A stretch of 64,000 bases of DNA, taken from contig NZ_FZNM01000001.1 in NCBI RefSeq assembly GCF_900188295.1, forward strand, positions 496,001 to 560,000, in the 5' to 3' direction. Of the stretch, positions 27,128 through 36,263 are shown in pieces (position 1 is the stretch's first letter; every line of letters starts with the position of its first letter). Source of the stretch: Paracoccus sediminis. Lineage in GTDB: Bacteria; Pseudomonadota; Alphaproteobacteria; Rhodobacterales; Rhodobacteraceae. A program made the position numbers and the translations under genes. A model generated the notes under the pieces. It saw only the letters and a program-made list of their open reading frames with translations. It searched no databases and had not been told where the DNA came from.

Positions 27128-28399
27128 TCACGCCTCGGACAGAGGAGAAACCAGCAGCTTGTCGATTCGGCGGCCGTCCAGGTCCACGACCTCGATCTGC
27201 CAGCCGCTCCAGGTGACGCGGGCGCCGACATCGGGCAGCACGCCCGCGCGTTCCAGCACCAGGCCCGCGACGGACTGGTAATCGCGATCCTCGGGCAAGG
27301 ATACGCCCAGCATTTCGGCGAATTCGTCGGCGGGCATCCAGCCCGCGACCAGCCAGCTGCCGTCGTCGCGCTGCACGGCCTTGGGTTCGTCGTCGCCCGG
27401 TTCGGGAAAATCGCCCGCGATCGCCTCCAGCAGGTCCATCGCGGTAATCATGCCCTCGAAATGGCCGTATTCGTCATAGACCAGCAGCATGTGGGCCGGG
27501 CTGGCCTTCAATTCCTCGATGACGTTCAGGGCGGGCAGGCCTTCGCGGATGACCGGCACCTCCTGCACCAGGGGGCGCAGGTCGGCGACATCGGTCGACA
27601 GCAGGTCGCGCAGGGTGATGACGCCGATGATCTCGTCGTCGGTGCCGTCGCGGACCAGCAGGCGCGACCGGCGGCTGTCGCGGAACTTTTGCAGCACATC
27701 GGCAGGGGTATCGGCGACATCGACGGCCTCGACCTCGTGGCGCGGCGTCATCAGCCCGCGGGCAGAGCGGTCGGCGATGCGCATGACGCCCGCGATCATC
27801 TCGGTCTCGGCCGGTTCGATCACGCCGGCGGTGCGGGCTTCGGACAGCATGACCCGGATTTCCTCGTCCGAGATGCCGCGGTCGGATTCGCCTGACTGGC
27901 CCAGCAGCGCCAGCAGGGCCTTGCCGGACTTGTCCAGGATCCAGACGATGGGCGCGGCGATGCGGGAAATGAACAGGATCAGCGGCGAGATGCGGCTGGC
28001 CACGCCTTCGGGTGCCCGCAGGGCGATCTGCTTGGGCACCAGTTCGCCCACGATCAGCGACAGATAGGTAATCAGCACGACCACCCCACCCACCCCCAGC
28101 GTCCGGGCCATGGCAGGGGACAGCCCGGCCTCCATCAGCGCCTGCGCCAGCCGCGTGCCCAGCGTGGCGCCGGAAAAGGCCCCCGACAGCACGCCGACCA
28201 GGGTGATGCCGATCTGCACGCTGGACAGGAACCGGCCCGGTTCGGTGCCCAGGTCAAGGGCGATTTCCGCGCCGCGGCTGCCCTCGGCCGCCATGACCTT
28301 CAGCCGGGCGGGCCGGGCGGACACAATGGCCAGTTCCGACATGGCCAGGACGCCATTGAACATCGTCAGAAGCAGGACAATCAGGATTTCAAGAAACAT
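27128..28399 (-). CDS. CNNM/CorC-family (HlyC/CorC) membrane protein with CBS domains
   Basis: A 423-residue protein: N-terminal CNNM (DUF21) domain with about four helices (residues 1-180), a CBS pair (about 200-330, [20 protein letters not shown] onwards) and a C-terminal CorC_HlyC domain (about 340-420). Homologues are implicated in Mg or Co efflux, often misnamed hemolysins. The ATG at 28399 begins [16 protein letters not shown]; upstream extension is not supported. Stands alone, reading away from TerC's terminator. Confidence 0.92.
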   Translation of the reverse strand: MFLEILIVLLLTMFNGVLAMSELAIVSARPARLKVMAAEGSRGAEIALDLGTEPGRFLSSVQIGITLVGVLSGAFSGATLGTRLAQALMEAGLSPAMARTLGVGGVVVLITYLSLIVGELVPKQIALRAPEGVASRISPLILFISRIAAPIVWILDKSGKALLALLGQSGESDRGISDEEIRVMLSEARTAGVIEPAETEMIAGVMRIADRSARGLMTPRHEVEAVDVADTPADVLQKFRDSRRSRLLVRDGTDDEIIGVITLRDLLSTDVADLRPLVQEVPVIREGLPALNVIEELKASPAHMLLVYDEYGHFEGMITAMDLLEAIAGDFPEPGDDEPKAVQRDDGSWLVAGWMPADEFAEMLGVSLPEDRDYQSVAGLVLERAGVLPDVGARVTWSGWQIEVVDLDGRRIDKLLVSPLSEA

Positions 28400-28499
28400 C
28401 GAGCGATTGGGTCCAACACGTCGGGCTGTGTGGCAATGTGCACGAAGCGGGCGCCGGTGCAAAGGCATGAAGACCGCTTTGCCGGACATAAACGGGAAA

Positions 28500-28521
28500 G
28501 GGGCGCCCCGGCGGGCGCCCC
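28500..28521 (-). terminator. Hairpin terminator downstream of terC
   Basis: A 9-bp perfect stem GGGGCGCCC/GGGCGCCCC with loop CGGC lies 16 bp beyond the TerC stop. The T run on the minus strand is weak (CTTTCCC), so strength is uncertain. Confidence 0.6.
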
Positions 28522-28537
28522 GTGATCGGTGGGCGGG

Positions 28538-29602
28538 TTATTCACCCGGCGAATGCGACCCGATCGGCTCGGGCTTCTTGCCGTTGGTCTTCCACAGCGA
28601 AAAGGCGACGCCTGCGCCCAGGATCGCGAAGGTGATGCCCAGCGACCAGGTGGGCGGAAACTTTTCCCAGCCCATCGCATCGGCGATGAAAATCTTGGAT
28701 CCGATGAACACCAACAGCAGCGACAGCGCGTATTTCAGATAGGCAAAGCGGTGCAGGATCGCGGCCAGGGCGAAATACAGCGCCCGCAGGCCCAGGATCG
28801 CGAAGATGTTCGACGTATAGACGATGAACGGATCCGTGGTGATCGTGAACACCGCCGGGACCGAATCCACGGCGAAGACCAGATCCGCGATCTCGATCAT
28901 CACCAGCGCCAGCAGCAGCGGCGTGGCGAAACGCACGACCTTGCCGGTCCGGGGATGGGTTTTTTTCACGATGAACGCGTTGCCGTGCAGTTCGTCCGTA
29001 ACGCGGAACCGCTTGCGCATGAACCGCACCAGCTTGTTGCCGCTGAGGTCGTGGGACGCCTCGTTCACGAACAGCATCTTGATGCCGGTGAAGATCAGGA
29101 ACACCGCGAACAGGTACAGGATCCAGGCATAGTGTTCGACCAGCGTGGCACCCAGGCCGATCATGATGCCGCGCAGCACGATCACGCCCAGGATGCCCCA
29201 GAACAGCACCCGGTGCTGGTATTCGCGGGGAATCGCGAAAAAGCCGAAGATCAGCGCGATGACGAAGATGTTGTCCATCGCCAGGGTCTTTTCGACCACG
29301 AAAGCGGTCAGGTACTGGGCCATAGGCTCGGTGCCCATCTGCCAGAAGATGAAACCCGAAAAAGCCAGGCCCAGGATGATGTACATGGCCGACATGCGCA
29401 GGCTTTCCGCGACGCCGATTTCGTGGTTGTCCTTGTGCAGGATGCCCAGGTCGAACGCCAGAAGCGCGATGACCAGGGTGATGAACACCAGCCACATCCA
29501 CAGCGGCGTGCCCAGAAATGTCAGAAGAAGAAGTTCCAATTTGCCCTCATCGTTGCTGTGGTGCATCGATGCCAAAGGGCTGAAGGACAGGTCCATTTGC
29601 AT
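28538..29602 (-). CDS. TerC-family membrane protein
   Basis: A 354-residue protein of the TerC/Alx family with about nine helices. Family motifs are visible: AMDNIFVIALIF in the first half and EIADLVFAVDSVPAVFTITTDPF in the second, with conserved acidic residues in the membrane. Members are linked to tellurite resistance, Mn export and pH response. Starts at 29602, 29596 and 29566 are all possible and none has a Shine-Dalgarno sequence. The 29602 start falls inside a 20-bp palindrome, so the shorter form from 29566 (MHHSNDEGKLELLL) deserves equal weight. No yybP-ykoY riboswitch was recognised upstream. Confidence 0.9.
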   Translation of the reverse strand: MQMDLSFSPLASMHHSNDEGKLELLLLTFLGTPLWMWLVFITLVIALLAFDLGILHKDNHEIGVAESLRMSAMYIILGLAFSGFIFWQMGTEPMAQYLTAFVVEKTLAMDNIFVIALIFGFFAIPREYQHRVLFWGILGVIVLRGIMIGLGATLVEHYAWILYLFAVFLIFTGIKMLFVNEASHDLSGNKLVRFMRKRFRVTDELHGNAFIVKKTHPRTGKVVRFATPLLLALVMIEIADLVFAVDSVPAVFTITTDPFIVYTSNIFAILGLRALYFALAAILHRFAYLKYALSLLLVFIGSKIFIADAMGWEKFPPTWSLGITFAILGAGVAFSLWKTNGKKPEPIGSHSPGE

Positions 29603-29618
29603 CGAGCACGCTCGATGC
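29599..29618. repeat. 20-bp palindrome over the TerC start
   Basis: GCATCGAGC-AC-GCTCGATGC is a perfect 9-bp inverted repeat. It covers the most upstream TerC ATG and could be a regulator site or an RNA hairpin over the start. A second, 10-bp palindrome GCATCGATGC lies at 29563-29572, over the 29566 start. Confidence 0.5.
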
Positions 29619-29720
29619 GGTCCGACATCACGGCATTGCTGCCGTCAGAGGGGCCCGGTCCCGCTGGGCGCAGACATGGCAGGGTCGGGTGGCGATTTCA
29701 AGAGGGGACCGGGGGAAAGA

Positions 29721-30974
29721 ATGGAAAACGGAATGGAGCGCACGGATTTGGGCGATGCGGACGGTTGCCGGCCGGAGGATCCGGCCCACCGCCGGTTTTT
29801 GATCCGCGACGCCTTGGCGGCACTGGAATTCTTTGACGCAAGCGTCGGGAATGACGGCGATTTCCGGACACTGGGCCTGGCGGGGCGGCCGCTGGGGGAC
29901 GGCCCGCTGGAATTGCACACCACGACGCGGCTGGTCCATTCCTATGGCCTTGCGCATCTGGCGGGGCGGGCGGACCGCGCGGGCGTCATCGACCGGGGGA
30001 TGGACCTGCTGTGGCGGCGGCATCGCGATGCGCGGCACGGCGGCTATGTCTGGTCCGTGCAGGGCGATGCGGTGGCCGACGGCACGAAACTGGCCTATGG
30101 CCATGTCTTCGTGCTGCTGGCGGCATCGACCGCGAAACTGGCGGGCCATCCCGACGCGGACCGTCTGCTGGCCGATGTCGCGCAGGTGCTGGAGGATCGG
30201 TTCTGGGACAAGGGGGCAGGGCTGCTGCGCGATGAATTCACCCGCGACTGGCAGCCTTTTTCCGCCTATCGCGGCATGAACGCCAACATGCACGGGGCCG
30301 AGGCGCTGCTGGCCGCGCACGAAGCCACCGGCGGCGGTGAATACCTGGGCCGGGCCGGCGGGATTCTGGCGTTCTTCATCGGCGGACAGGCGGCCCGGAA
30401 CGGCTGGCGCATCCCCGAACATTACGATGCCGCCTGGCGCCCCGATCCGGGATACGAGGGCGATCCGATGTTCCGCCCGGCGGGCACCACGCCGGGCCAT
30501 TCGTTCGAGATGGCGCGGTTGCTGCTGCACTGGTGGGATCTGGCGGGGCGGCCGGGCACGGATGCCCCCGTGCAGGCGCGGCACCTGGTGGACACCGCGC
30601 TTGCCGATGCCTGGCTGCCGGGGGGCGGGCTGGCCTATACGCTGGATTTCGATGGCCGCGTGGCCCGACCCGACCGCTATTGGTGGCCCGTGACCGAGGC
30701 GATCGGCGCCCTGGCCGCGTTGCTGAAACTGGACCCCCGGCCCTGCGATCAGGACTGGTATCGCCGCCTGTGGCGCTTTGCCGACGCGCATCTGATCGAC
30801 CATGGCCGGGGCGGCTGGTTCCCCGAGCCGGGGGCCGGCGACCGCCCGGCCACCGGGCAATTCCAGGGCAAGCCCGACATCTATCACGCCTTGCAGGCCG
30901 ATCTGTTCCCGCTGGTCCCCGGCCTGTCGCGCCATGCGCAAGGTTTGGCCGGGGCAAGACCGCTGAAATCCTGA
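29721..30974 (+). CDS. AGE-family (N-acylglucosamine 2-epimerase) sugar epimerase/isomerase
   Basis: A 417-residue (alpha/alpha)6-barrel enzyme. Conserved His-containing stretches are LAYGHVFVLLAAS (near residue 130), NANMHGAEALLAAHEAT (near 190), TPGHSFEMARLLLHW (near 255) and KPDIYHALQADLFPL at the C terminus, as in mannose or sulfoquinovose isomerases of the YihS type. Members epimerise at C2 or interconvert aldose and ketose; substrate unknown here. GGGGGA precedes the ATG at 29721. It is divergent from TerC and 68 bp upstream of the PhoD-like gene. Confidence 0.87.
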   Translation: MENGMERTDLGDADGCRPEDPAHRRFLIRDALAALEFFDASVGNDGDFRTLGLAGRPLGDGPLELHTTTRLVHSYGLAHLAGRADRAGVIDRGMDLLWRRHRDARHGGYVWSVQGDAVADGTKLAYGHVFVLLAASTAKLAGHPDADRLLADVAQVLEDRFWDKGAGLLRDEFTRDWQPFSAYRGMNANMHGAEALLAAHEATGGGEYLGRAGGILAFFIGGQAARNGWRIPEHYDAAWRPDPGYEGDPMFRPAGTTPGHSFEMARLLLHWWDLAGRPGTDAPVQARHLVDTALADAWLPGGGLAYTLDFDGRVARPDRYWWPVTEAIGALAALLKLDPRPCDQDWYRRLWRFADAHLIDHGRGGWFPEPGAGDRPATGQFQGKPDIYHALQADLFPLVPGLSRHAQGLAGARPLKS

Positions 30975-31042
30975 TCGGGGGATGCAATTCCCGCCAAAGC
31001 GCATATCTGGCATCCTGACACAAAAGCGGGAATCCACCTTTC

Positions 31043-32461
31043 ATGGCTGCACAAGACGGTTTCGCGGGTCCGATCCTGCATTTTCGGGGCTGCGACGCCA
31101 GTGGGGTGCGCCTTGCCGCCGTGACGGTCCGGCCCGAGGGCGCGGCCCCGCCCGGTCCGTTGGAAGCCGGGTCGGGGGCGGTGGCGCCGGTCCTGCTGGC
31201 GGGGGTGGCGGGCCTGTCGGTCTGGCGCCATGATTTCGCCTTGCGCGCGGACGAGGCGGGCTATCGCCTGGACGGCCGCGATCATTCCGTCGTGACGCGC
31301 CTGGACGGCGACATCCGCATCGCCTTCGTGTCCTGCAACGGCGAGGAGAACGGCGACCTGGACCGCGATTCCGCCGAACGCAACCTGATGTGGGCGCGGC
31401 TGCGGGACGACCACGCCCGCGCGCCTTTCGCCCTGCTGCTGCAAGGCGGCGACCAGATCTATGCCGATGAGGCGACGCAGGGCCATCCCCTGTCCGAAGG
31501 TTGGCCGAAGAATGTTCCCGACCACCCCTCGGGCGCCGATCTGGACGACCTGACGCGCCATCTGCAACGCCGGTTCGCCGAACGCTATCTGATGGTGCTG
31601 GCGGCCGAGGGTTGCGCGGATCTGTTCGCCAGCGTTCCGTCGCTGTCGGTCTGGGACGACCACGACATCTGCGACGGCTGGGGATCGCTGCCGGAATCCT
31701 GCACGCGGTCGGCGGTGGGGCAGGCGCTGTTCGCGGTGGCGCGGCAGATGTATCTGCTGTTCCAGCATGGCGCGACGGATGCCGACGTGCCCGCGCTGTT
31801 CCTGGATCCCGCGGGCGGAAACCTGGGCTGGCGGCGCGACCTGCCGGGCGTCACGCTGTGGGCGCCCGACCTGCGGTCAGAACGCTGCCGCGACCGGGTG
31901 ATGGGACCGGCGGGCTGGACAGCGGTCGAATCGCTGCAACCCACCGGCGATCATGTCTTCATGGTGTCCAGCGTGCCGTTGCTGGGTCCGCGCCTGTCGC
32001 TGATGGAAACCCTGATGATGGCGATCCCCCGGATGCAGCATTACGAGGACGACCTGCGCGACCAATGGCAAAGCCACGCCCATCGCGACGAATGGCGGCG
32101 GATGCTGGAACAGGTGCTGCGGATGCGCCAAGCCGCCCCGGTCACGATCCTGTCGGGGGAAATCCACCTGGCCACCCGCGCCGACATGGGACCGGACGCG
32201 ACGCTGATCCGGCAGCTTGTCGCCTCGGGCATCTCGCACCGGGCGCCGCCCAAGGGCTATGCCCGCGCGCTGGGGCTGTTCGCGGGCCTGGGCGATGCGC
32301 CGCTGCCGGGCCATCCGATCCGCATCCGGCCGCTGCCGGGACAGCGCCACCGCTATGTGGCGGAACGCAATTTCCTGACGCTGGATCGCCGCGACGGGCA
32401 ATGGCAGGCGGTCTGGCATCTGGAGCACAGCGGATCGACCCCGCCGCTGGCGCTGGACTAG
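31043..32461 (+). CDS. PhoD-like metallophosphatase
   Basis: A 472-residue protein with the metallophosphatase motifs LQGGDQIYAD, WDDHDICDGWG and LSGEIHLA, which supply metal-binding Asp, Asn/Asp and His residues. It belongs to the PhoD-like family (alkaline phosphatase D-like) but has no obvious Tat or Sec signal, so it may act in the cytoplasm. Substrate unknown. Same strand as and close behind the AGE enzyme; its stop shares CTAG with the convergent aspartic protease gene. Confidence 0.85.
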   Translation: MAAQDGFAGPILHFRGCDASGVRLAAVTVRPEGAAPPGPLEAGSGAVAPVLLAGVAGLSVWRHDFALRADEAGYRLDGRDHSVVTRLDGDIRIAFVSCNGEENGDLDRDSAERNLMWARLRDDHARAPFALLLQGGDQIYADEATQGHPLSEGWPKNVPDHPSGADLDDLTRHLQRRFAERYLMVLAAEGCADLFASVPSLSVWDDHDICDGWGSLPESCTRSAVGQALFAVARQMYLLFQHGATDADVPALFLDPAGGNLGWRRDLPGVTLWAPDLRSERCRDRVMGPAGWTAVESLQPTGDHVFMVSSVPLLGPRLSLMETLMMAIPRMQHYEDDLRDQWQSHAHRDEWRRMLEQVLRMRQAAPVTILSGEIHLATRADMGPDATLIRQLVASGISHRAPPKGYARALGLFAGLGDAPLPGHPIRIRPLPGQRHRYVAERNFLTLDRRDGQWQAVWHLEHSGSTPPLALD

Positions 32462-33027
32462 CGTTCCAGGATCAGCAGGTCGCCCTCGAAGCTGACGCGG
32501 GCGAAGGTGCGCAGATAGGACATGCCCAGCAGCGATCCGTCCAGGTCGCCGCCGATCACCCAGGCGCGGACGTTGCGGTCCACGATGTCGCCGATGGCGA
32601 TCTCGTCGATGGTGACGGGGGCGGTCTGCACCCGTCCATTCGCCGTGACGGCGGTTCCGACATAGGCCAGGTCGTCGGGGTCCAGCCCGATGCGCCGGGC
32701 GTCCGCCGGGCCAAGCGCGATGGACGACGCGCCCGTATCGACCATGAAGCGCACGGCCTGCCCGTTCACCTGGGCATCCAGGTGGAAATGGCCGTCGCGG
32801 CCCACCGGGATCTCGATCCGCCCGCCGTCCAGCACCTGCTGACGCGGGGCGTTGTTGTCCATCCACCATTGGGCGGCAAGCGCCGCGCCCGCAAAGATCA
32901 CTAGCCACAGCATGACCTGGCGCAGCACCTGCCCGCCCCGGCCCGCCAGCTCAAAGACCATCGCCCCGCCGATGACCACCAGCAGGACGCCGTAAAAGGC
33001 CAGTTGCATGGTGTCGTCGCCGGTCAT
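32458..33027 (-). CDS. Retropepsin-like aspartic protease (TIGR02281 type)
   Basis: A 189-residue membrane-anchored protein: two N-terminal helices (residues about 7-27 and 36-55), then a clan AA domain with RFMVDTGASSIALGPADARR, where DTGAS is the catalytic motif, and LLGMSYLRTFARVSFEGD. Single-domain retropepsins of this kind act as dimers in the periplasm. The start overlaps the MarC stop as ATGA at 33024-33027. Target unknown. Confidence 0.88.
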   Translation of the reverse strand: MTGDDTMQLAFYGVLLVVIGGAMVFELAGRGGQVLRQVMLWLVIFAGAALAAQWWMDNNAPRQQVLDGGRIEIPVGRDGHFHLDAQVNGQAVRFMVDTGASSIALGPADARRIGLDPDDLAYVGTAVTANGRVQTAPVTIDEIAIGDIVDRNVRAWVIGGDLDGSLLGMSYLRTFARVSFEGDLLILER

Positions 33028-33644
33028 GGAAACAATCCCGATCCTTTCAGCCCGTCGATCACGAACTGCACCGACAACGCGGCCAGCAGCATCCCCAACA
33101 GCCGGGTGACGACCATCACCCCCGTCCGGCCCAGCGCATGGGCCAGGGGCGTCGCCAGGACGAACAGCGCCATGGCGATGGCCAGCACCGCCAGCATCAT
33201 CAGGTTCACCAGGATCATGTGGCCGATGCCCGGCGCCTCGCCCATCAGCAGGATCATGGCGGCCAGCGCGCCGGGACCGGCCAGCAGCGGCAGGGCCAGC
33301 GGAAAGACCGACGGATCGTGGCGCAGGGCATCGCCGTCGCCCTGATTTTCGCGCCGTTCGGTGCGTCGTTCGAACAGCATGTCCAGGGCGGTCAGGAACA
33401 GCAGCAACCCCCCCGCGATGCGGAACGCGGAAATCGAGATTCCAATGCCCCCCAGGATCGATTCGCCCGCCAGTCCGAAGATCGTCAGCAGGATCCCCGC
33501 GATCACCAGCGACCGGAATCCGATGCGGCGCCGCTGCGCGGCGTCCATGCCCGGCGTCAGCGCGATGAACACCGGCGCCAGCCCGATCGGGTCGATCACC
33601 ACGAAAAGGGTAACAAAGGCGGTGACATACAGCGACAGGTCCAT
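33024..33644 (-). CDS. MarC-family integral membrane protein
   Basis: A 206-residue protein with six helices and the family motifs VVIDPIGLAPVF (helix 1) and PLALPLLAGPGALAAMILLMG (middle). The name comes from its neighbour to the mar operon in E. coli; its role is not established and a drug-efflux role was withdrawn. It overlaps the aspartic protease gene by 4 nt. Confidence 0.9.
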   Translation of the reverse strand: MDLSLYVTAFVTLFVVIDPIGLAPVFIALTPGMDAAQRRRIGFRSLVIAGILLTIFGLAGESILGGIGISISAFRIAGGLLLFLTALDMLFERRTERRENQGDGDALRHDPSVFPLALPLLAGPGALAAMILLMGEAPGIGHMILVNLMMLAVLAIAMALFVLATPLAHALGRTGVMVVTRLLGMLLAALSVQFVIDGLKGSGLFP

Positions 33645-33794
33645 GGCGCCTTATCGCCCGCCCGGCGCGTCCTGCCAAGGCAACGGAATCGTGACCCGAG
33701 CCGGCCTCTCACGGAAACGGGCTTTGCAATCGCCGGGCGCAAGGAATAGATATCGGGCGCGGGCGGTCATTGCCGCGCGACTAGGGAGTTTCTG

Positions 33795-34094
33795 ATGCTG
33801 AACAATATCGGCCTTCCCGGCCTTCTTCTGATTGCGGTTGTCGTGCTCGTGCTGTTCGGCCGCGGCAAGGTGTCCTCGCTGATGGGGGAAGTCGGCAAGG
33901 GAATCACGGCCTTCAAGCGCGGCGTGAACGACGGGGCCAAGGATGTGGATGACAGCGCGCAGATCCCGCGCGCCGTGCCCGGCGAAACCGTCCGTCCTAC
34001 CGTGGCGGACCCCCTGCGTCCCGAACCCTTGCGTCCCGTGCCCGGCGAAACCGCGCGCGACGTGACGCCGCCCCGCACCACCGAGCGCGGCTGA
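33795..34094 (+). CDS. tatA: Sec-independent protein translocase TatA
   Basis: A 99-residue TatA: one N-terminal helix (residues about 6-22, GLPGLLLIAVVVLVLFGRGK) followed by the amphipathic helix with FG and KG and a proline-rich disordered tail of two repeated PVPGET-like units. TatA oligomerises to form the translocation pore. GGGAG precedes the ATG. First gene of tatABC-DUF815, 150 bp from the divergent MarC operon. Confidence 0.95.
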   Translation: MLNNIGLPGLLLIAVVVLVLFGRGKVSSLMGEVGKGITAFKRGVNDGAKDVDDSAQIPRAVPGETVRPTVADPLRPEPLRPVPGETARDVTPPRTTERG

Positions 34095-34104
34095 GGCAAG
34101 GCCC

Positions 34105-34587
34105 ATGCTGGATGTCGGCTGGTCCGAACTGCTGCTGATCGGCGTCGTCGCGCTGATCGTCGTCGGACCCAAGGATCTGCCGCATCTGTTCCATTCGCTG
34201 GGGCGGTTCACCGCCAAGGCGCGGTCCATGGCGCGCGAATTCACAAGCGCCATGGAGGATGCCGCGCGCAATTCCGGGATCGACGATGCCGCCAAGACAT
34301 TGCGCGACGTCCAGTCCCTGACATCGAAAAAGGCGCTGGGCCTGGACGCCCTGGACCGCGCCGCCGACCGGTTCGAGAAATGGGATCCCAAGCTGCCCGA
34401 CGGCCGGGCGCGCATCCAGCCCGACCCGGCCTCGCCCGCCGGTCCGGTTGCGACTCCAGAGGCCGCGCCGGTCCTTGTTGCGGAACCTGCGCAGGCGGCC
34501 GCGCCATCGGCGGATCCCGCCGAACCGGTCCAGCCCCGCGCGCGGCGGCTGCGCGCGGTGCGCCGCAGCGACATGAAAGACGACTGA
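34105..34587 (+). CDS. tatB: Sec-independent protein translocase TatB
   Basis: A 160-residue TatB: helix with [20 protein letters not shown] and then an extended amphipathic region and an Ala/Pro-rich tail. TatB forms the twin-arginine receptor with TatC. The start follows the tatA stop by 10 nt, and the stop precedes the tatC start by 1 nt. Confidence 0.95.
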   Translation: MLDVGWSELLLIGVVALIVVGPKDLPHLFHSLGRFTAKARSMAREFTSAMEDAARNSGIDDAAKTLRDVQSLTSKKALGLDALDRAADRFEKWDPKLPDGRARIQPDPASPAGPVATPEAAPVLVAEPAQAAAPSADPAEPVQPRARRLRAVRRSDMKDD

Positions 34588-34588
34588 C

Positions 34589-35431
34589 GTGGCTGCCAAG
34601 ACCGAAGACGACATCGACGACAGTTCGGCCCCCCTGATCGAACACCTGATCGAGCTGCGCACGCGGATCATCTGGTCCATCGTGGCTTTTGTGGTGGCGA
34701 TGGTGCTGTGCTACACGGTCTGGAATTCGATCTACAACATCCTGACCCAGCCCATCTGCAACGCCCTGGCCGAACGCGGGCAGAACTGCCAGCTTCAGAT
34801 CATCAAGTTGCAGGAAGGGTTCTTCACCGCCATCAACATCAGCTTTTTCGGCGGCTTCGTGCTGGCCTTTCCGGTGATCGGCTATCAGCTGTGGCGTTTC
34901 GTCGCGCCGGGGCTGTATCGGTCGGAAAAGGCGGCGTTCCTGCCGTTCCTGGCGGCATCGCCGATCATGTTCGCGATCGGCGCATCCTTTGCCTATTACA
35001 TCATCCTGCCGATGGCCTACGACTTCTTCCTTAGCTTCCAGCAGGCCCCCGTGGTCGCCACGGTCAAGGAGGTGACGACCACCGAGAACGTCGCGGGCAT
35101 CGCGTTCCAGGGGTCGATGCAGGAATACCTGACCCTGACGATGAAATTCCTGCTGGCCTTCGGTCTGTCGTTCCAGTTGCCGGTGGCGCTGACGCTGATG
35201 GGCAAGGCGGGACTGGTGTCGGCGGCGGGCCTGGGATCGGTGCGGCGCTATGCCGTGGTGGCGATCCTGGTGCTGGCGGCGGTGGCGACGCCGCCCGACG
35301 TCATCTCTCAGATGGTGCTGTTCACCGTCATCTATGGCCTTTACGAGGTGTCCATCCAGATCGTCCGCTGGATCGAAAAGAAACGCGACGCCGAACTGCG
35401 TGCCGAAGGGCTGCTGGACGAGGATGCCTGA
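34589..35431 (+). CDS. tatC: Sec-independent protein translocase TatC
   Basis: A 280-residue TatC with six helices. Diagnostic stretches are [12 protein letters not shown] at the N terminus, [21 protein letters not shown] in loop 2 and TPPDVISQM near the C terminus. The start is GTG at 34589. TatC reads the twin-arginine signal; a possible substrate encoded in the window is the solute-binding protein at 4395-5519. Confidence 0.96.
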   Translation: MAAKTEDDIDDSSAPLIEHLIELRTRIIWSIVAFVVAMVLCYTVWNSIYNILTQPICNALAERGQNCQLQIIKLQEGFFTAINISFFGGFVLAFPVIGYQLWRFVAPGLYRSEKAAFLPFLAASPIMFAIGASFAYYIILPMAYDFFLSFQQAPVVATVKEVTTTENVAGIAFQGSMQEYLTLTMKFLLAFGLSFQLPVALTLMGKAGLVSAAGLGSVRRYAVVAILVLAAVATPPDVISQMVLFTVIYGLYEVSIQIVRWIEKKRDAELRAEGLLDEDA

Positions 35432-36263
35432 CACCCTGCGCCGCATCGCCGAGGCGTTGGAGCGTCTGGCCCCACCCCCTGTTCCCGTGCCCGATTTTTC
35501 CGACGCCGGCGCCTATGTCTGGCATCCCGACCCCGACCGGCTGGAACCCGTGGATACGGTGGCCCGCGTCGATCTGGTCCAGTTGATCGGCATCGACCGG
35601 GCCAAGCGGATCCTGCTGGACAACACCTTGCAATTCGCGCGCGGCTTTGGCGCCAACAACGCGTTGTTGTGGGGCGCGCGGGGGATGGGCAAGTCGTCTT
35701 TGGTCAAGGCCGTCCATGCCGAGGCCGTGGCCCTGGGCCTGCCGCTGGTGCTGGTGGAAATCGCCCGCGACGATCTGGGATCCGTGGGGCGGCTGCTGGC
35801 GATCCTGGGGAACGCCAGCGACAAGAGGTTTCTGCTGTTTTCCGATGACCTGTCCTTCAGCCACGACGACACGCAGTACAAGTCGCTCAAGGCCGTGCTG
35901 GACGGGGGCATCAGCGGGCGGCCGGGCAACGTGATCCTGTATGCCACGTCGAACCGCCGCCACCTGATGCCGCGCGACATGATCGACAACGAACGCGCCA
36001 CCGCCATTCATCCTGGCGAGGCGGTCGAGGAAAAGGTGTCGCTGTCCGACCGATTCGGCCTGTGGCTGGGTTTCCACCCCTGTTCGCAGGACGAATACCT
36101 GGCGATGATCGACGGCTATTGCGCGGCCTATGGCCTGTCCATCGACCCGGCCGTGCTGCGGGCCGAGGCGGTCGAATGGCAGGCCACGCGCGGCGGCCGG
36201 TCGGGCCGGGTGGCCTGGCAGTTCTTCACCGACCTGGCGGGGCGGCACGGCGTCGCGGTCTAG
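35424..36263 (+). CDS. DUF815-family AAA+-like ATPase
   Basis: A 279-residue P-loop protein. Walker A is [15 protein letters not shown] (near residue 80), Walker B-like LLFSDDLSF, and an Arg-rich sensor region [21 protein letters not shown]815 is a conserved family of unknown function. The start overlaps the tatC stop by 8 nt, a strong sign of translational coupling with the Tat operon. Its stop shares CTAG with the convergent ThDP enzyme gene. Confidence 0.88.
   Translation: MPDTLRRIAEALERLAPPPVPVPDFSDAGAYVWHPDPDRLEPVDTVARVDLVQLIGIDRAKRILLDNTLQFARGFGANNALLWGARGMGKSSLVKAVHAEAVALGLPLVLVEIARDDLGSVGRLLAILGNASDKRFLLFSDDLSFSHDDTQYKSLKAVLDGGISGRPGNVILYATSNRRHLMPRDMIDNERATAIHPGEAVEEKVSLSDRFGLWLGFHPCSQDEYLAMIDGYCAAYGLSIDPAVLRAEAVEWQATRGGRSGRVAWQFFTDLAGRHGVAV

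Noticed and set aside
29603..29720. yybP-ykoY (Mn) riboswitch upstream of terC
   Set aside because: The conserved junction bases were not found; only the palindrome is present.
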